Shown in pieces: positions 55,949 through 64,000 of a stretch of DNA of 64,000 nucleotides. This DNA comes from Streptomyces sp. NBC_00464 (lineage in GTDB: Bacteria > Actinomycetota > Actinomycetes > Streptomycetales > Streptomycetaceae), in NCBI RefSeq assembly GCF_036013915.1, contig NZ_CP107899.1, forward strand, positions 6,076,001-6,140,000. The letters are read 5' to 3'. The notes under the pieces are model-generated. The model worked only from the letters and a program-made list of their open reading frames with translations. It made no database searches and was not told the DNA's origin. A program made the position numbers and the translations under genes. Every line of letters begins with the position of its first letter. Position 1 is the stretch's first letter.

Positions 55949-56389
55949 TCAGAGAGCGAGCTTGAAGCCCTCGTGGCTCGCGGCGAAGCCCAGCGAGGTG
56001 TAGAAGCGGTGCGCATCCGCCCGGCGCTTGCCGCTCGTCAGCTGCACCAGCGCACACCCCCGCCGCCTCGCCCGCTCGACGGTCCGCTCCATCAGCTCCC
56101 GCCCGAGCCCGCCGCCGCGCAGGTCGGGCCTGATCCGCACGGCCTCGATCAGCGCCCGCTCGGCACCGTGCCTGCCGAGCCCGGGGATGTACGTCGCCTG
56201 GAGGCACCCCACCACCGTGTCGCCGTCCACCAGTACCAGGATCTCGTTGCGCGGATCTCCCGCGATATCGGCGAACGCCTTCTCGTAGGCCGCGTCGACG
56301 ACGACCGAGGCGGGGTCGACGACCTTCTCCTCGTCGGCGAGGAGAGCGAGCACGGCGGGCAGGTCCTGGCGGGTGGCGGTACGCAGCAT
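55949..56389 (-). CDS. GNAT-family N-acetyltransferase
   Basis: The 146-residue protein has the GNAT acetyl-CoA loop EAVRIRPDLRGGGLGRELME and the C-terminal AHRFYTSLGFAASHEGFKL. Substrate unknown. ATG at 56389 (or GTG one codon up). It lies 32 bp downstream of the phosphodiesterase gene on the same strand. Confidence 0.9.
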   Translation of the reverse strand: MLRTATRQDLPAVLALLADEEKVVDPASVVVDAAYEKAFADIAGDPRNEILVLVDGDTVVGCLQATYIPGLGRHGAERALIEAVRIRPDLRGGGLGRELMERTVERARRRGCALVQLTSGKRRADAHRFYTSLGFAASHEGFKLAL

Positions 56390-56421
56390 CACGCCCGGAT
56401 TCTGGCACGGGCCGGCGCGCG

Positions 56422-57204
56422 TCAGTACCCGGCCAGGGCTCCGGCCGCATGGCTGACCGGCACGGTATGGGTGACCCAGGCATCGCCCGCGAGCAGATGC
56501 AACAGGAACGACGTCGGCTCCGGCAGATAGCCGGGCACCGTGTCCCGCAGCGCCAGGCCGCTCTGCCGAAAGGTGCTGGGCGCCACGGCCAGCACGCTGC
56601 CCGCGAAGGCGGCGGTGACCGGACGGTGGAGATGGCCGGCCAGGACCCGGACGACGTTCGGGTGGGCCGCGACCACCTCGGCCAGCGCATCGCCGTCCGC
56701 CAGCCGCATCCCGTCCAGGAAGGGGATCCCGACCGGCACCGGCGGATGATGCAGACACACGAGGGCCGGAACTCCGGGCCTGCGGGAGAGTACGCCGTCC
56801 AGCCACTCCAGCTGCTCCGCCCCCAGCAGCCCTCCGGGGGAGCCGGACACCGCCGAGTCCAGGACGGCCACCGTGAGCGCCGGGTGGTCCACGGCGTAGT
56901 ACGCCTCCTTGCCCCCGCCCATGAACGCCGTGCCGCCGAACGCGTCCAGCAGCGCCGCCGGATCGTCATGATTCCCGGTCACCAGGTGCAGGGGCAGCGG
57001 AAACCGCCCGATCACCTCACGCAGCAGGGCGTACTCCGCGGGCGTGCCCCGGTCGGCGAGATCGCCGGTGATCACCACACAGTCGGGCAGCGGGTCGAGC
57101 GCGAGCACCCGGCGCAGCGCCCGGTCGAGACCGGCAGCCGGTTCGGCGGCCAACGCGCCGGTGGTGAGATGCGGATCGCTGAGATGCGCCACGGAGACGG
57201 TCAT
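56422..57204 (-). CDS. Calcineurin-like phosphoesterase (CpdA/class III type)
   Basis: The 260-residue enzyme has the full metallophosphoesterase ligand set: [33 protein letters not shown] and AGHLHRP. The closest known type is class III cyclic-nucleotide phosphodiesterase. Substrate not proven. femX ends 58 bp upstream on the same strand. Confidence 0.9.
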   Translation of the reverse strand: MTVSVAHLSDPHLTTGALAAEPAAGLDRALRRVLALDPLPDCVVITGDLADRGTPAEYALLREVIGRFPLPLHLVTGNHDDPAALLDAFGGTAFMGGGKEAYYAVDHPALTVAVLDSAVSGSPGGLLGAEQLEWLDGVLSRRPGVPALVCLHHPPVPVGIPFLDGMRLADGDALAEVVAAHPNVVRVLAGHLHRPVTAAFAGSVLAVAPSTFRQSGLALRDTVPGYLPEPTSFLLHLLAGDAWVTHTVPVSHAAGALAGY

Positions 57205-57261
57205 CCCGACAGCCTGCCCCGCAACCGGGGGCCCGCAACGCCCGTCCCGGGCGCGCCGTGC

Positions 57262-58383
57262 TCAGCGCCGGGCCATGTACAGCCCGAACGCCTTGTGCAG
57301 CAGCTTGCCGACCGGGTAGTCCCACTCGCCGATGTACTCGGCGGCCCGCCCCCCGGTGCCCGCCTTGAACCGCAGCAGGCCCAGCAGGTGGTTGCCCTCG
57401 TCGAGGGTGTCGGTGATGCCGCGCAGGTCGTAGACGGCGGCGCCCCGCTCGTGCGCGTCGCTCATCATCCGCCACTGGATCGCGTTGTTGGGCTGTACCT
57501 CGCGCCGGCGGCTCGTGGACGCACCGTACGAGTACCAGACGTGGGTGCCGACGGTCAGCATCGTCGCCGCGGAGAGCACCTCCCCGTCGTGGTGGGCGAG
57601 ATAGAGCCGCATCCGGTCCGGGTCCTCGGCCCGCAGCGCGGTCCACATCCGCTCGAAGTACGCGAGCGGCCGGGGGATGAAGCGATCCCGCTCGGCGGTC
57701 TCGCGGTACAGCTCGTAGAAGACCGGAAGGTCGTCGAGGCCGCCCTCGACGACCTTCACGCCCGCCTTCTCCGCCTTCTTGATGTTGCGCCGCCACTGCT
57801 GGTTCAGCCCGCCGCGGATCTCCTCCAGCGACCGTCCGGCGAACGGCACCTGGAACACGTACCGGGGCTGCCCGGCGCTGAAGCCGTCCGCGTCGCCGTC
57901 CGCGCCCTGCTGCCAGCCCAGCCGGCGCAGCTGCTCCACGACCTCGGCGGCCCGGGGCTCGGTCACATCCGCCTCGACGTCGCGCAGCCGCCCCGCGGCC
58001 GGGTCCGCGATGGCGTCCTTGACCGTCGGAGCCTCCCAGCGGCGGGCGACCACGGGCGGGCCCATCCGTACCGTGAACGCGCCCCGGGCCTTGGCATGGG
58101 CCACCAGCGGATCCAGCCAGGGGCGCAGCTCGCCCTCGTGCCACGGGATGACCGGGCCCTCCGGCAGATAGGCCAGATACCGCTTCAGCCGGGGGACCGG
58201 GCGGTACAGCACCAGCCCGGCACCGACGATCCGCCCGTCGTCACCGAACCAGCCGATGCTCTCCGCGCGCCAGTCGGGCTTCACCTCGCCCCACGAGGGG
58301 ACCTGCATATGACTGGCGGCGTCCCGGCCTGCGACGAAAGCCAGATGCTGTTCGCGCGTGATCTCCTCGACCCGCAGCGTCAT
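57262..58383 (-). CDS. femX: FemX-type aminoacyltransferase (peptidoglycan interpeptide)
   Basis: The 373-residue FemABX protein has two GNAT-like folds: N-terminal QVPSWGEVKPDWRAESIGWF and RLKRYLAYLPEGPVIPWHE, and the C-terminal FKAGTGGRAAEYIGEWDYPV. In Streptomyces FemX adds the glycine bridge residue to lipid II. Motifs YGASTSRRREVQPNNAIQW and VYDLRGITDTLDEGNHLLGL are strongly typical. The local order femX-phosphodiesterase-GNAT may be an operon. Confidence 0.9.
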   Translation of the reverse strand: MTLRVEEITREQHLAFVAGRDAASHMQVPSWGEVKPDWRAESIGWFGDDGRIVGAGLVLYRPVPRLKRYLAYLPEGPVIPWHEGELRPWLDPLVAHAKARGAFTVRMGPPVVARRWEAPTVKDAIADPAAGRLRDVEADVTEPRAAEVVEQLRRLGWQQGADGDADGFSAGQPRYVFQVPFAGRSLEEIRGGLNQQWRRNIKKAEKAGVKVVEGGLDDLPVFYELYRETAERDRFIPRPLAYFERMWTALRAEDPDRMRLYLAHHDGEVLSAATMLTVGTHVWYSYGASTSRRREVQPNNAIQWRMMSDAHERGAAVYDLRGITDTLDEGNHLLGLLRFKAGTGGRAAEYIGEWDYPVGKLLHKAFGLYMARR

Positions 58384-58440
58384 GCGGTACTCCGTTCGTT
58401 GTCCGATTCGTCAGCGTAGTGAGAGGGACGCGGGCCGCGG

Positions 58441-58468
58441 TTGACCTCAAGCGTGGTTGACGTATCAG
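58441..58468 (+). promoter_or_regulatory. Possible promoter for the monooxygenase-fold gene
   Basis: TTGACC (58441-58446), a 16-bp spacer, then TATCAG (58463-58468), 50 bp before the start. Confidence 0.35.
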
Positions 58469-58518
58469 GGTGGCTGTCACGGACGCACCGCAAGGGTGCG
58501 CCGGTGAGGGGAGCAGCC

Positions 58519-59223
58519 ATGACAGTGGAGTTCGTGTCCCGGCCCGATGTCACCCGAGCGGATGCGGGGCTCGTCAAGGTCAGCACCTGGGACGCAGGCA
58601 CGCCGGAGCGCCGGCGTCGGGCCGTCGAGGCCATCCGCTCCGCATGGGGGGCCAGACGCTGGCCGCACCCGGGACTGCTCTCGTACAGCGTGTACACGGG
58701 AGAGGACGCCGGGACGCTCCTCCACTACTCGCAGTGGACCGATGAGGAGAGCTACCAGGACTTCGTCCGGGACGGCCGGGACGAGCGCAACGCCGAGATC
58801 GACGCGGCCGTGCCCGGCATCGACCGCCTCGGGCCGCACACCTACGAGCTCTACCGCTCCACGTCGCCCGGCGGCCGGGAGCCCGGCTGCGTCGTGGTGG
58901 TCGACGTCGAGTTCGGCGGGGCAGACAAGGCCCGCCAACGCGACTGGGTGGACGGCGTGTTCGAGGCGCTGGGGACGGACCCGGCCCCCGCAACCGGCGG
59001 CCTCGCCGGTCACTTCCACGTCAGCACCGACGGGACCCGGGTCCTCAACTACGCGGAGTGGGTGAGCGCACAGGCCCACATCGAGGCACTGGCCGCGCCC
59101 GGGGACGGCATCGGGTCGCGGACGCCGCAGTGGGAACGGGTGCAGAGTTACCCGGGCGTCACCGGCGGTGGCGTGCGCCGCTACACCCCCGCACTCAGCC
59201 TGCGGCCGGGCGCGGGCGGGTGA
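58519..59223 (+). CDS. Tandem antibiotic-biosynthesis-monooxygenase (ABM) fold protein
   Basis: The 234-residue protein consists of two dimeric-ferredoxin-like halves. Each has the beta-strand and helix pattern HPGLLSYSVYTGEDAGTLLH, QWTDEESYQDFV, and FHVSTDGTRVLNYAEW, AQAHIEAL. ABM proteins include quinone-forming monooxygenases and heme oxygenases, but many have no known activity. It starts at the ATG after GTGAGGGGAGC. Confidence 0.8.
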   Translation: MTVEFVSRPDVTRADAGLVKVSTWDAGTPERRRRAVEAIRSAWGARRWPHPGLLSYSVYTGEDAGTLLHYSQWTDEESYQDFVRDGRDERNAEIDAAVPGIDRLGPHTYELYRSTSPGGREPGCVVVVDVEFGGADKARQRDWVDGVFEALGTDPAPATGGLAGHFHVSTDGTRVLNYAEWVSAQAHIEALAAPGDGIGSRTPQWERVQSYPGVTGGGVRRYTPALSLRPGAGG

Positions 59224-59432
59224 CGGGGCTTCTGGGGCGGCAATCCCTCGTGTACGGAGATCAGTTGTCCGGTCCTCACGGTGACCCGCCTCCATCGGTT
59301 CCGCCTTCTGTTCCGAGCTCCGGGCGGCACCGGGTGAAATGCGTCTAGGCTTGGGACGCCTGACCCCGTACGCGCCCGGAGCCGTGGCCCCGGCAACGTG
59401 TACGCCCGCACGTTTTCGAGGAGAACCCCCTG

Positions 59433-60905
59433 ATGTCCGCAGAGCGCCCCACCCTGCCGCCGGTACGGCTGCACACCGAGGCGGAGCTGGCACGGGACGC
59501 GCTTGCCGCGCCGCTGCTCGCCCGCGCCGTCCGGCTCGCCCGCTGGTCAGGGCCGGACACGCGGGTCGGCGCCGGTGGCGAGCTCGTCGACGCGCAGCTG
59601 CCCGCGGCGGCCGAGCACCTGGGCCTTGTCGCGGACGAGGACGGTGCGGCGGAGGCCAGCGAGGCCTGGCGGCTCGCGGTCGACACCGGCCTGGTCGAGT
59701 TCGAGGACCCGGAGACGGACGCGGACGCGGCTCCCGACGAGGACGACGCGGAGGGAACCGTCACCGCGGGCGAGAACCTGGCACTGCTGACCGGCGGTTC
59801 ACCGCAGGACGTGCTGGCGATCTGGCTCGACGGCCTGGAGGCCGCCCACGCCGACGCCACCGCCCCGGTCTTCGACGACTTCGCCGACCTCGTCCGTGAG
59901 GACGGGTCGGTCGACTTCGACGCGCTGGACTGGGACCCGGAGACCGAGGCCGAATTCCTCGACGGGGTGCTCGGTAACCTCTATCTGCTCACGGTCGGCG
60001 AGGGCGCGGGCGACGAGCCCGTACCACTGCCGGCGCTCGCCGCCTCGATGATCGTCCCCGACGACATGGGCGAGCCCACCGACGACATCCTTGAACAGGT
60101 GTCCGACGCGATGATGCGTCTCGACGACCAGTTCCGGGTCCTCGAACCCATCGGCATCGTCGAATACCACCCGGTGGACGAGGCGTTGCTGGCCGAGGAG
60201 GGCGAGGAGGCCGTGCCGCCCGCCGACGACGACGACGTCACCCGGTACGGCATGGTGAAGCTGACCCCTCTCGGCCTCTACGGCATCCGGGCCCGGATGC
60301 TGGACGCCGGTGTGGACGCCCCGGCCATCGGCGATCTGGCGGACAAGGGCGCCGACGTGCTGCTCGGCGGCATCGCGTACTACCCCGAGGCGGCGGCCCG
60401 CAGCGAGATCGAGCTGTGGCTCGCGCGCCACGGCGCCGACGGGGCGGCCGGCGAACTCCTGGACGCCGCACGCGGCGAGGACCCGCAGGCACCGCTGCGC
60501 CGGCTGCACTGCCAGCAGGCGCTCGCCCTGGTCGGCGCGGAGGCCGAACCCGCGGTGCGCTCGGTGCTGGGCGACCCCGAGCTGGGCGGACTCGCCCGGG
60601 TCTGGCTCGCCGAGCGGGGCGCCGCCGATGTGCCGGCGCCCTCGGAGGCGATGATCTTCTGGCTCGCCATCGACACGATCGCGGCGCAGCTGGAGGCGGA
60701 CGGAGACCTGGACGAGCTCCAGGGCCTGGTCGAGGGGCTGTCCGGCCAGCACAGCGGCTTCTTCGACGAGGCGTGGCGGGTGGACCACCCGGCGACGGCG
60801 GACGTCCTGGAGGCGATGGGGCGGCTGCACAGCGACAAGAAGCAGGCGAAGGCCGCCCGCAAGGCCGCCTTCAAGGCCCGCTCCCGGAGTGGCTCGGGCG
60901 CCTGA
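59433..60905 (+). CDS. Conserved acidic actinobacterial protein, unknown function
   Basis: The 490-residue protein is very acidic (an Asp/Glu-rich stretch at residues 90-108 and 246-268), helical in the last third with HEAT-like repeats (PLRRLHCQQALALVGAEAEP), and ends in a basic tail KKQAKAARKAAFKARSR. No catalytic motif is seen. ATG follows GAGGAGAACC. Not in an operon. Confidence 0.7.
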   Translation: MSAERPTLPPVRLHTEAELARDALAAPLLARAVRLARWSGPDTRVGAGGELVDAQLPAAAEHLGLVADEDGAAEASEAWRLAVDTGLVEFEDPETDADAAPDEDDAEGTVTAGENLALLTGGSPQDVLAIWLDGLEAAHADATAPVFDDFADLVREDGSVDFDALDWDPETEAEFLDGVLGNLYLLTVGEGAGDEPVPLPALAASMIVPDDMGEPTDDILEQVSDAMMRLDDQFRVLEPIGIVEYHPVDEALLAEEGEEAVPPADDDDVTRYGMVKLTPLGLYGIRARMLDAGVDAPAIGDLADKGADVLLGGIAYYPEAAARSEIELWLARHGADGAAGELLDAARGEDPQAPLRRLHCQQALALVGAEAEPAVRSVLGDPELGGLARVWLAERGAADVPAPSEAMIFWLAIDTIAAQLEADGDLDELQGLVEGLSGQHSGFFDEAWRVDHPATADVLEAMGRLHSDKKQAKAARKAAFKARSRSGSGA

Positions 60906-60914
60906 CGGGGCGGC

Positions 60915-60937
60915 GGGCCGGCCGGCGGGTCCGGCCC
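60915..60937 (+). terminator. Weak hairpin after the acidic protein
   Basis: GGGCCGG (60915-60921) pairs with CCGGCCC (60931-60937) around a 9-nt loop. Confidence 0.35.
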
Positions 60938-61061
60938 ACCGCCACCGAGGATGTTCACGGAAGGGATTCCCTCGAAGTCGTCCTCAGTTCAACTGATGTT
61001 GGCACAGGGGCGGGACGGTGAGCGCACCAACAACCCGCCCCAGCTGCACCAGGAGTACGTG

Positions 61062-62552
61062 ATGGCCTTCACGCGCAGGGAATTCACCAGACAGTCCGCC
61101 CTCACCGGTGCCGGCATCGCCCTCACCGGAACCGTCGCCGCGCTGGCCACCGCACCCGGCGCCCTCGCCGCCGGGGACTCCAAGCACGGCCACGACGACC
61201 ACGGCCACGGTCACGACCACGACGGACACGGACACGGGCACGGGCACAGCCACGAGCCCGGCTACGGGCCGCTGCTCCCCGACCCGAAGGGCATACTCGC
61301 GCTGCCCGCCGGCTTCTCGTACAAGGTCATCACCCACAGTGGCGTCACCAAGCTGGAGACCGGCGAGTACACCCCCTCCAACCACGACGGCACGGCCGCC
61401 TTCGAGGGCGCGCGCGGCGTGACCCTGCTGGTGAACAACCACGAGCTGAGCGGCACCCGCGCCGGCTGGGAGCACCCCGTTCCGCTCACCGACGGCCTGG
61501 TCTACGACGCGGTCGCGGCCGGCGGCTGCACCGTCGTGGAGACCCGCCGCGACGGCCGCACCGCCGAGTGGGTCGGCATCGCCGGCACCTCCACCAACTG
61601 CGCCGGCGGCTCCACCCCGTGGGGCACCTGGCTGACCTGCGAGGAAACCGAGGACAAGGCCGGCAAGAACGGCCTGCTCAAGGACCACGGATACGTCTTC
61701 GAGGTCGACCCGTCCGACCGGCGCGCCAACCGCGACCCGCGCCCGGTCAAGGCGTTCGGGCGCTACGCCCACGAGGCCGTCGTCATCGATCCCAAGCAGG
61801 GCCACGCCTACCTCACCGAGGACGCGTCCGGCCCCAACGGACTGCTCTACCGCTGGGTCCCGCCGCGCGGCTTCAAGCACGGCCGCGGCAAGCTCCGCAC
61901 GCTCGCCGACGACGCCGGCGTCCTGCAGGCCACGAAGTGCTTCGACAAGAGCGGCAAGTTCGTCGACGACCTCTCGCGTGCCACGAAGATCGGCACCGTG
62001 TACGGCGTGGACTGGGTCGACGTGCCCGACCGCGACGCCAAGACCGTCTCCGTGCGCAAGCAGTTCGGTGACAAGGACGTCACCCGCGCCCGCAAGCTCG
62101 AAGGCATGTGGTGGGGCGACGGTGGCGCCTACATCGTCTCCTCGTTCGCCCGCGACGAGAGCCCCGTCCAGCACGACGGCCAGGTCTGGTTCTACGACCC
62201 GAAGCGCCGCACGCTGACGCTGAAGGTGCTCCTCGGCGTCAACGCCGATCCCGCCAAGGACGGCGCCTTCGACGGTCCGGACAACATCACCGTCTCGCCC
62301 TACGGCGGCCTGGTCATCTCCGAGGACGGCGAGGGCATCCAGCACCTCTTCGGGGCCACCGAGAGCGGCCGCACCTACCCCATCGCGCGCAACGAGCTGA
62401 ACGCCGGCACGGAGGCCGAGCCGGAGTACAGCGAGTTCACCGGTGTGACCTTCTCGCCCGACGGCAAGACGCTCTTCGCCAACATCCAGACGCCCGGCAT
62501 CATGCTGGCCATCACCGGCCCGTGGAAGCGCCAGCCGCGCCGGGAGCAGTAG
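61062..62552 (+). CDS. PhoX-type alkaline phosphatase family protein (DUF839) with His-rich tract
   Basis: The 496-residue protein has a Tat signal (TRREFTRQSALTGAGIALTG) with cleavage near residue 37. Then comes a His/Gly/Asp-rich tract with 11 His between residues 42 and 64. The mature PhoX-like propeller has the family motif STPWGTWLTCEETED with the catalytic-site Cys/Glu, HEAVVIDPKQGHAYLTEDAS and GPDNITVSPYGGLVISEDGE. PhoX enzymes use calcium and iron to hydrolyse phosphomonoesters outside the cell. Function here is inferred from the family. Confidence 0.82.
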   Translation: MAFTRREFTRQSALTGAGIALTGTVAALATAPGALAAGDSKHGHDDHGHGHDHDGHGHGHGHSHEPGYGPLLPDPKGILALPAGFSYKVITHSGVTKLETGEYTPSNHDGTAAFEGARGVTLLVNNHELSGTRAGWEHPVPLTDGLVYDAVAAGGCTVVETRRDGRTAEWVGIAGTSTNCAGGSTPWGTWLTCEETEDKAGKNGLLKDHGYVFEVDPSDRRANRDPRPVKAFGRYAHEAVVIDPKQGHAYLTEDASGPNGLLYRWVPPRGFKHGRGKLRTLADDAGVLQATKCFDKSGKFVDDLSRATKIGTVYGVDWVDVPDRDAKTVSVRKQFGDKDVTRARKLEGMWWGDGGAYIVSSFARDESPVQHDGQVWFYDPKRRTLTLKVLLGVNADPAKDGAFDGPDNITVSPYGGLVISEDGEGIQHLFGATESGRTYPIARNELNAGTEAEPEYSEFTGVTFSPDGKTLFANIQTPGIMLAITGPWKRQPRREQ

Positions 62553-62566
62553 CCCCCGGCAGTGAT

Positions 62567-62613
62567 CCGGCCCGGTCCGACGCGGTGGCGACCCCCGCTC
62601 CGGACCGGGCCGG
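62567..62613 (+). terminator. Hairpin terminator after the PhoX-like gene
   Basis: A perfect 13-bp inverted repeat (62567-62579 with 62601-62613), loop 21 nt, 14 bp past the stop. Confidence 0.7.
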
Positions 62614-62842
62614 TCCGGCGTCCACAGGCGCCGGGAACCCGGCGGGCCACGCCCCGCGGGAAAGCGATAACCGCCACACCGCCGACGGCTCCGAGGGGTG
62701 CGCGACACCCACGAGGCCCATGCCGGAAGCGGGAACGGGCGGCGCGCGGTCCCGGAACCGCTGATTACGAATCCGGCATCAGTGCGGCCCCAGGAGCGGT
62801 CGGGCATGGCGTCGGGCGTTTTCAGGGCGCATACTCAAGGTA

Positions 62843-63073
62843 ATGAAACAGTCAGCCGGATCCCGGCGTCACCTGCCATCCAGTCCCTTCAACCGCCCGG
62901 CCCAGGCGGCCCCACCGGTCGAATTGTTCGATGTGGGCGACAGGGTGTCGCATGACCAGTTCGGACTCGGCCGAGTCCTTGCTGTCGAGGGCGACAACGA
63001 CGCAGTGCTCATCGACTTCTCGGGGCGACAGGGGAGGATCCTGAGCCCGTACTCCAAGCTGACCAAGCTCTGA
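62843..63073 (+). CDS. Mini-protein with UvrD/PcrA C-terminal Tudor-like domain
   Basis: The 76-residue protein begins MKQSAGSRRHLP and its last 50 residues read FDVGDRVSHDQFGLGRVLAV, then IDFSGRQGRILSPYSKLTKL. This follows the pattern of the Tudor-like tail of UvrD/PcrA helicases (GDRV.H..FG.G.V and a final KL.KL). CarD-type N-domains look similar. It may bind RNA polymerase or DNA. It is convergent with the TerD gene. Confidence 0.75.
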   Translation: MKQSAGSRRHLPSSPFNRPAQAAPPVELFDVGDRVSHDQFGLGRVLAVEGDNDAVLIDFSGRQGRILSPYSKLTKL

Positions 63074-63123
63074 GAGAAGCGACGAGCACGCGCCGCGTAC
63101 GCCGAATTTCTCTCGCCGACCGC

Positions 63124-63161
63124 CTTCAGGGGCACCCGCAGCCAGCCGGGTGCCCCTGAAG
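63124..63161. terminator. Bidirectional terminator between the mini-protein and TerD genes
   Basis: CTTCAGGGGCACCCG (63124-63138) pairs perfectly with CGGGTGCCCCTGAAG (63147-63161), loop 8 nt. Confidence 0.85.
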
Positions 63162-63179
63162 ACGTTTCCGTCCCGGCCC

Positions 63180-64000
63180 CTACAGGGACTGGGCGGCGGG
63201 CTTGACCATGCCGCGGACGGTGCGTGACTTCACGAAGTCACCCATCGCGGTCATTTCCCATTCGCCGGAGAACTGCTTGATCAGCTTCGCCATCATCACG
63301 CCGGTCTGCGGCTCGGCGCCGGTCAGATCGAAGCGGACCAGCTCCTCGCCCGTGGCCGCGTCGATCAGCCGGCAGTAGGCCTTGGCCACCTCGGTGAACT
63401 TCTGGCCGGTGAACGAGTTCACCGTGAACACCAGGCCGGTCGCCTCCGGGGGGATCCGGCCCAGGTCGACGACGATCACCTCGTCGTCGCCGGCGCCCTC
63501 ACCCGTGAGGTTGTCGCCCGAGTGCTTGATGGCGCCGTTCAGGATGGAGAGCTTGCCGAAGTAGCAGCTTTCCAGGTGGTTGCGGTTGGGGCCGTAGGCG
63601 ATCACCGAGGCATCGAGGTCGATGTCCTTGCCGCGGAACGCCGGCTCCCAGCCGAGGCCCATCTTGACCTGGGAGAGCAGCGGGCGGCCGCCCTTGACCA
63701 GCGACACCGTCTGGTTCTTCTGCAGATTGACGCGGCCCTTGTCGAGGTTGATCTTGCCGGAGGCCGGGGGAGCGGGGGGCGCCGGAGGCGCCGGGGGTGC
63801 GACGGGCGGTGCGGCCGCCACCGGGGGAGCGGCGATCCGCGGGTCCACCGGCGGGGCGACGGGGGCCGGGGGTGCGACCGGGGCGGGGGCGGCGGCGGGC
63901 TCCTCGACGGACACACCGAAGTCGGTGGCGATGCCCGCCAGCCCGTTGGCATAGCCCTGGCCGACCGCGCGGGCCTTCCATGCGCCGCCCCGCCGGTAGA
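63180..64000 (-). CDS. Tandem TerD-domain protein, 5' end outside window
   Basis: The frame stays open to the right edge, beyond the internal GTG at 63914. The outermost 28 codons (YRRGGAWKARAVGQGYANGL, then AGIATDFG) are the typical end of a TerD domain. A linker of about 50 residues, nearly all Pro and Ala, follows. The C-terminal part (GKINLDKGRVNLQKNQTVSL to the end) is a second TerD-like domain with the acidic segments DLDASVIAYG and GDDEVIVVDLGRIP. TerD proteins bind calcium and act in tellurite/stress responses. Confidence 0.85.
   Translation of the reverse strand, partial: YRRGGAWKARAVGQGYANGLAGIATDFGVSVEEPAAAPAPVAPPAPVAPPVDPRIAAPPVAAAPPVAPPAPPAPPAPPASGKINLDKGRVNLQKNQTVSLVKGGRPLLSQVKMGLGWEPAFRGKDIDLDASVIAYGPNRNHLESCYFGKLSILNGAIKHSGDNLTGEGAGDDEVIVVDLGRIPPEATGLVFTVNSFTGQKFTEVAKAYCRLIDAATGEELVRFDLTGAEPQTGVMMAKLIKQFSGEWEMTAMGDFVKSRTVRGMVKPAAQSL

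Noticed and set aside
60953..60997. GTTCAC-like and GTTCAAC-like motifs before the PhoX-type gene as a PHO box.
   Set aside because: They are 34 nt apart, not in the 11-nt register of PhoP direct repeats, and intervening units do not match. PhoP control is possible but not shown by this sequence.

Overview
The window is one contiguous stretch of a high-GC actinobacterial chromosome, almost certainly Streptomyces. The evidence is roughly 70% GC, strong third-position G/C bias, frequent GTG starts, whiA and rbpA, the zwf-opcA pair, FemX and TerD families, and a gene order (uvrA ... uvrC-rapZ-yvcK-whiA-gap-pgk-tpiA-secG ... tkt-ctaB ... suf) that I recall as the conserved core order of the genus. 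I saw no rRNA, tRNA, CRISPR array, transposase, integrase or origin.

Layout. 1-8 kb: the 3' end of uvrA, a Tat-type Rieske lipoprotein, an HTH regulator divergent from a secreted papain-like protease and its membrane-anchored partner, then uvrC. 7.9-10.8 kb: rapZ, yvcK and whiA, overlapping end to end. 11-16.8 kb: glycolysis (gap, pgk, tpiA, pgi) with secG and the RNA-polymerase-binding protein rbpA. 16.8-18.9 kb: two membrane PH-domain proteins. 19.3-25.9 kb, minus strand: the pentose-phosphate operon tkt-tal-zwf-opcA-pgl. 26.3-27.7 kb: ctaB and a small conserved protein. 28-32.5 kb: a D-galactonate (De Ley-Doudoroff) cassette with SDR, GntR/FCD regulator, dgoD, KDPGal aldolase and PfkB kinase. 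32.5-35.3 kb, minus strand: ctaA and a two-gene ABC exporter. 35.4-42.0 kb: the complete sufR-B-D-Rieske-C-S-U-T iron-sulfur assembly operon. 42.1-44.9 kb, minus strand: a three-gene module of helical protein, DUF1023-type alpha/beta hydrolase and lipoprotein, the only place where I found TTA (bldA-dependent) codons. 45-50 kb: a secreted beta-propeller protein, a small L7/L12-like protein, a decayed surface-protein gene, and a Ser/Thr kinase with a PQQ-like sensor. 50-54 kb: a polytopic membrane protein, an SMR efflux-TetR pair, and an ECF sigma factor with its membrane partner. 54-64 kb: dapD convergent with a dapA paralogue, a GNAT enzyme, a phosphodiesterase, femX, a tandem monooxygenase-fold protein, an acidic conserved protein, a PhoX-type enzyme with a His-rich tract, a UvrD-tail-like mini-protein, and a tandem TerD protein cut by the right edge.

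How it fits together. Much of the window is central carbon metabolism: upper and lower glycolysis, oxidative and non-oxidative pentose phosphate branches, and galactonate entry to pyruvate and glyceraldehyde 3-phosphate. Beside it lie two cofactor-supply systems that feed respiration: heme O/A synthesis (ctaB, ctaA) and Fe-S assembly (suf). The most clearly accessory loci are the TTA-containing hydrolase module, the galactonate cassette, and the decayed LAxTG surface-protein remnant. Best-supported cis elements are a CAAC-N6-GTTG SufR-type operator over the sufR start, a palindrome over the SMR start, an AT-rich perfect palindrome before the galactonate operon, a roughly 33-bp imperfect tandem repeat between tkt and ctaB, and about fourteen strong hairpin terminators.
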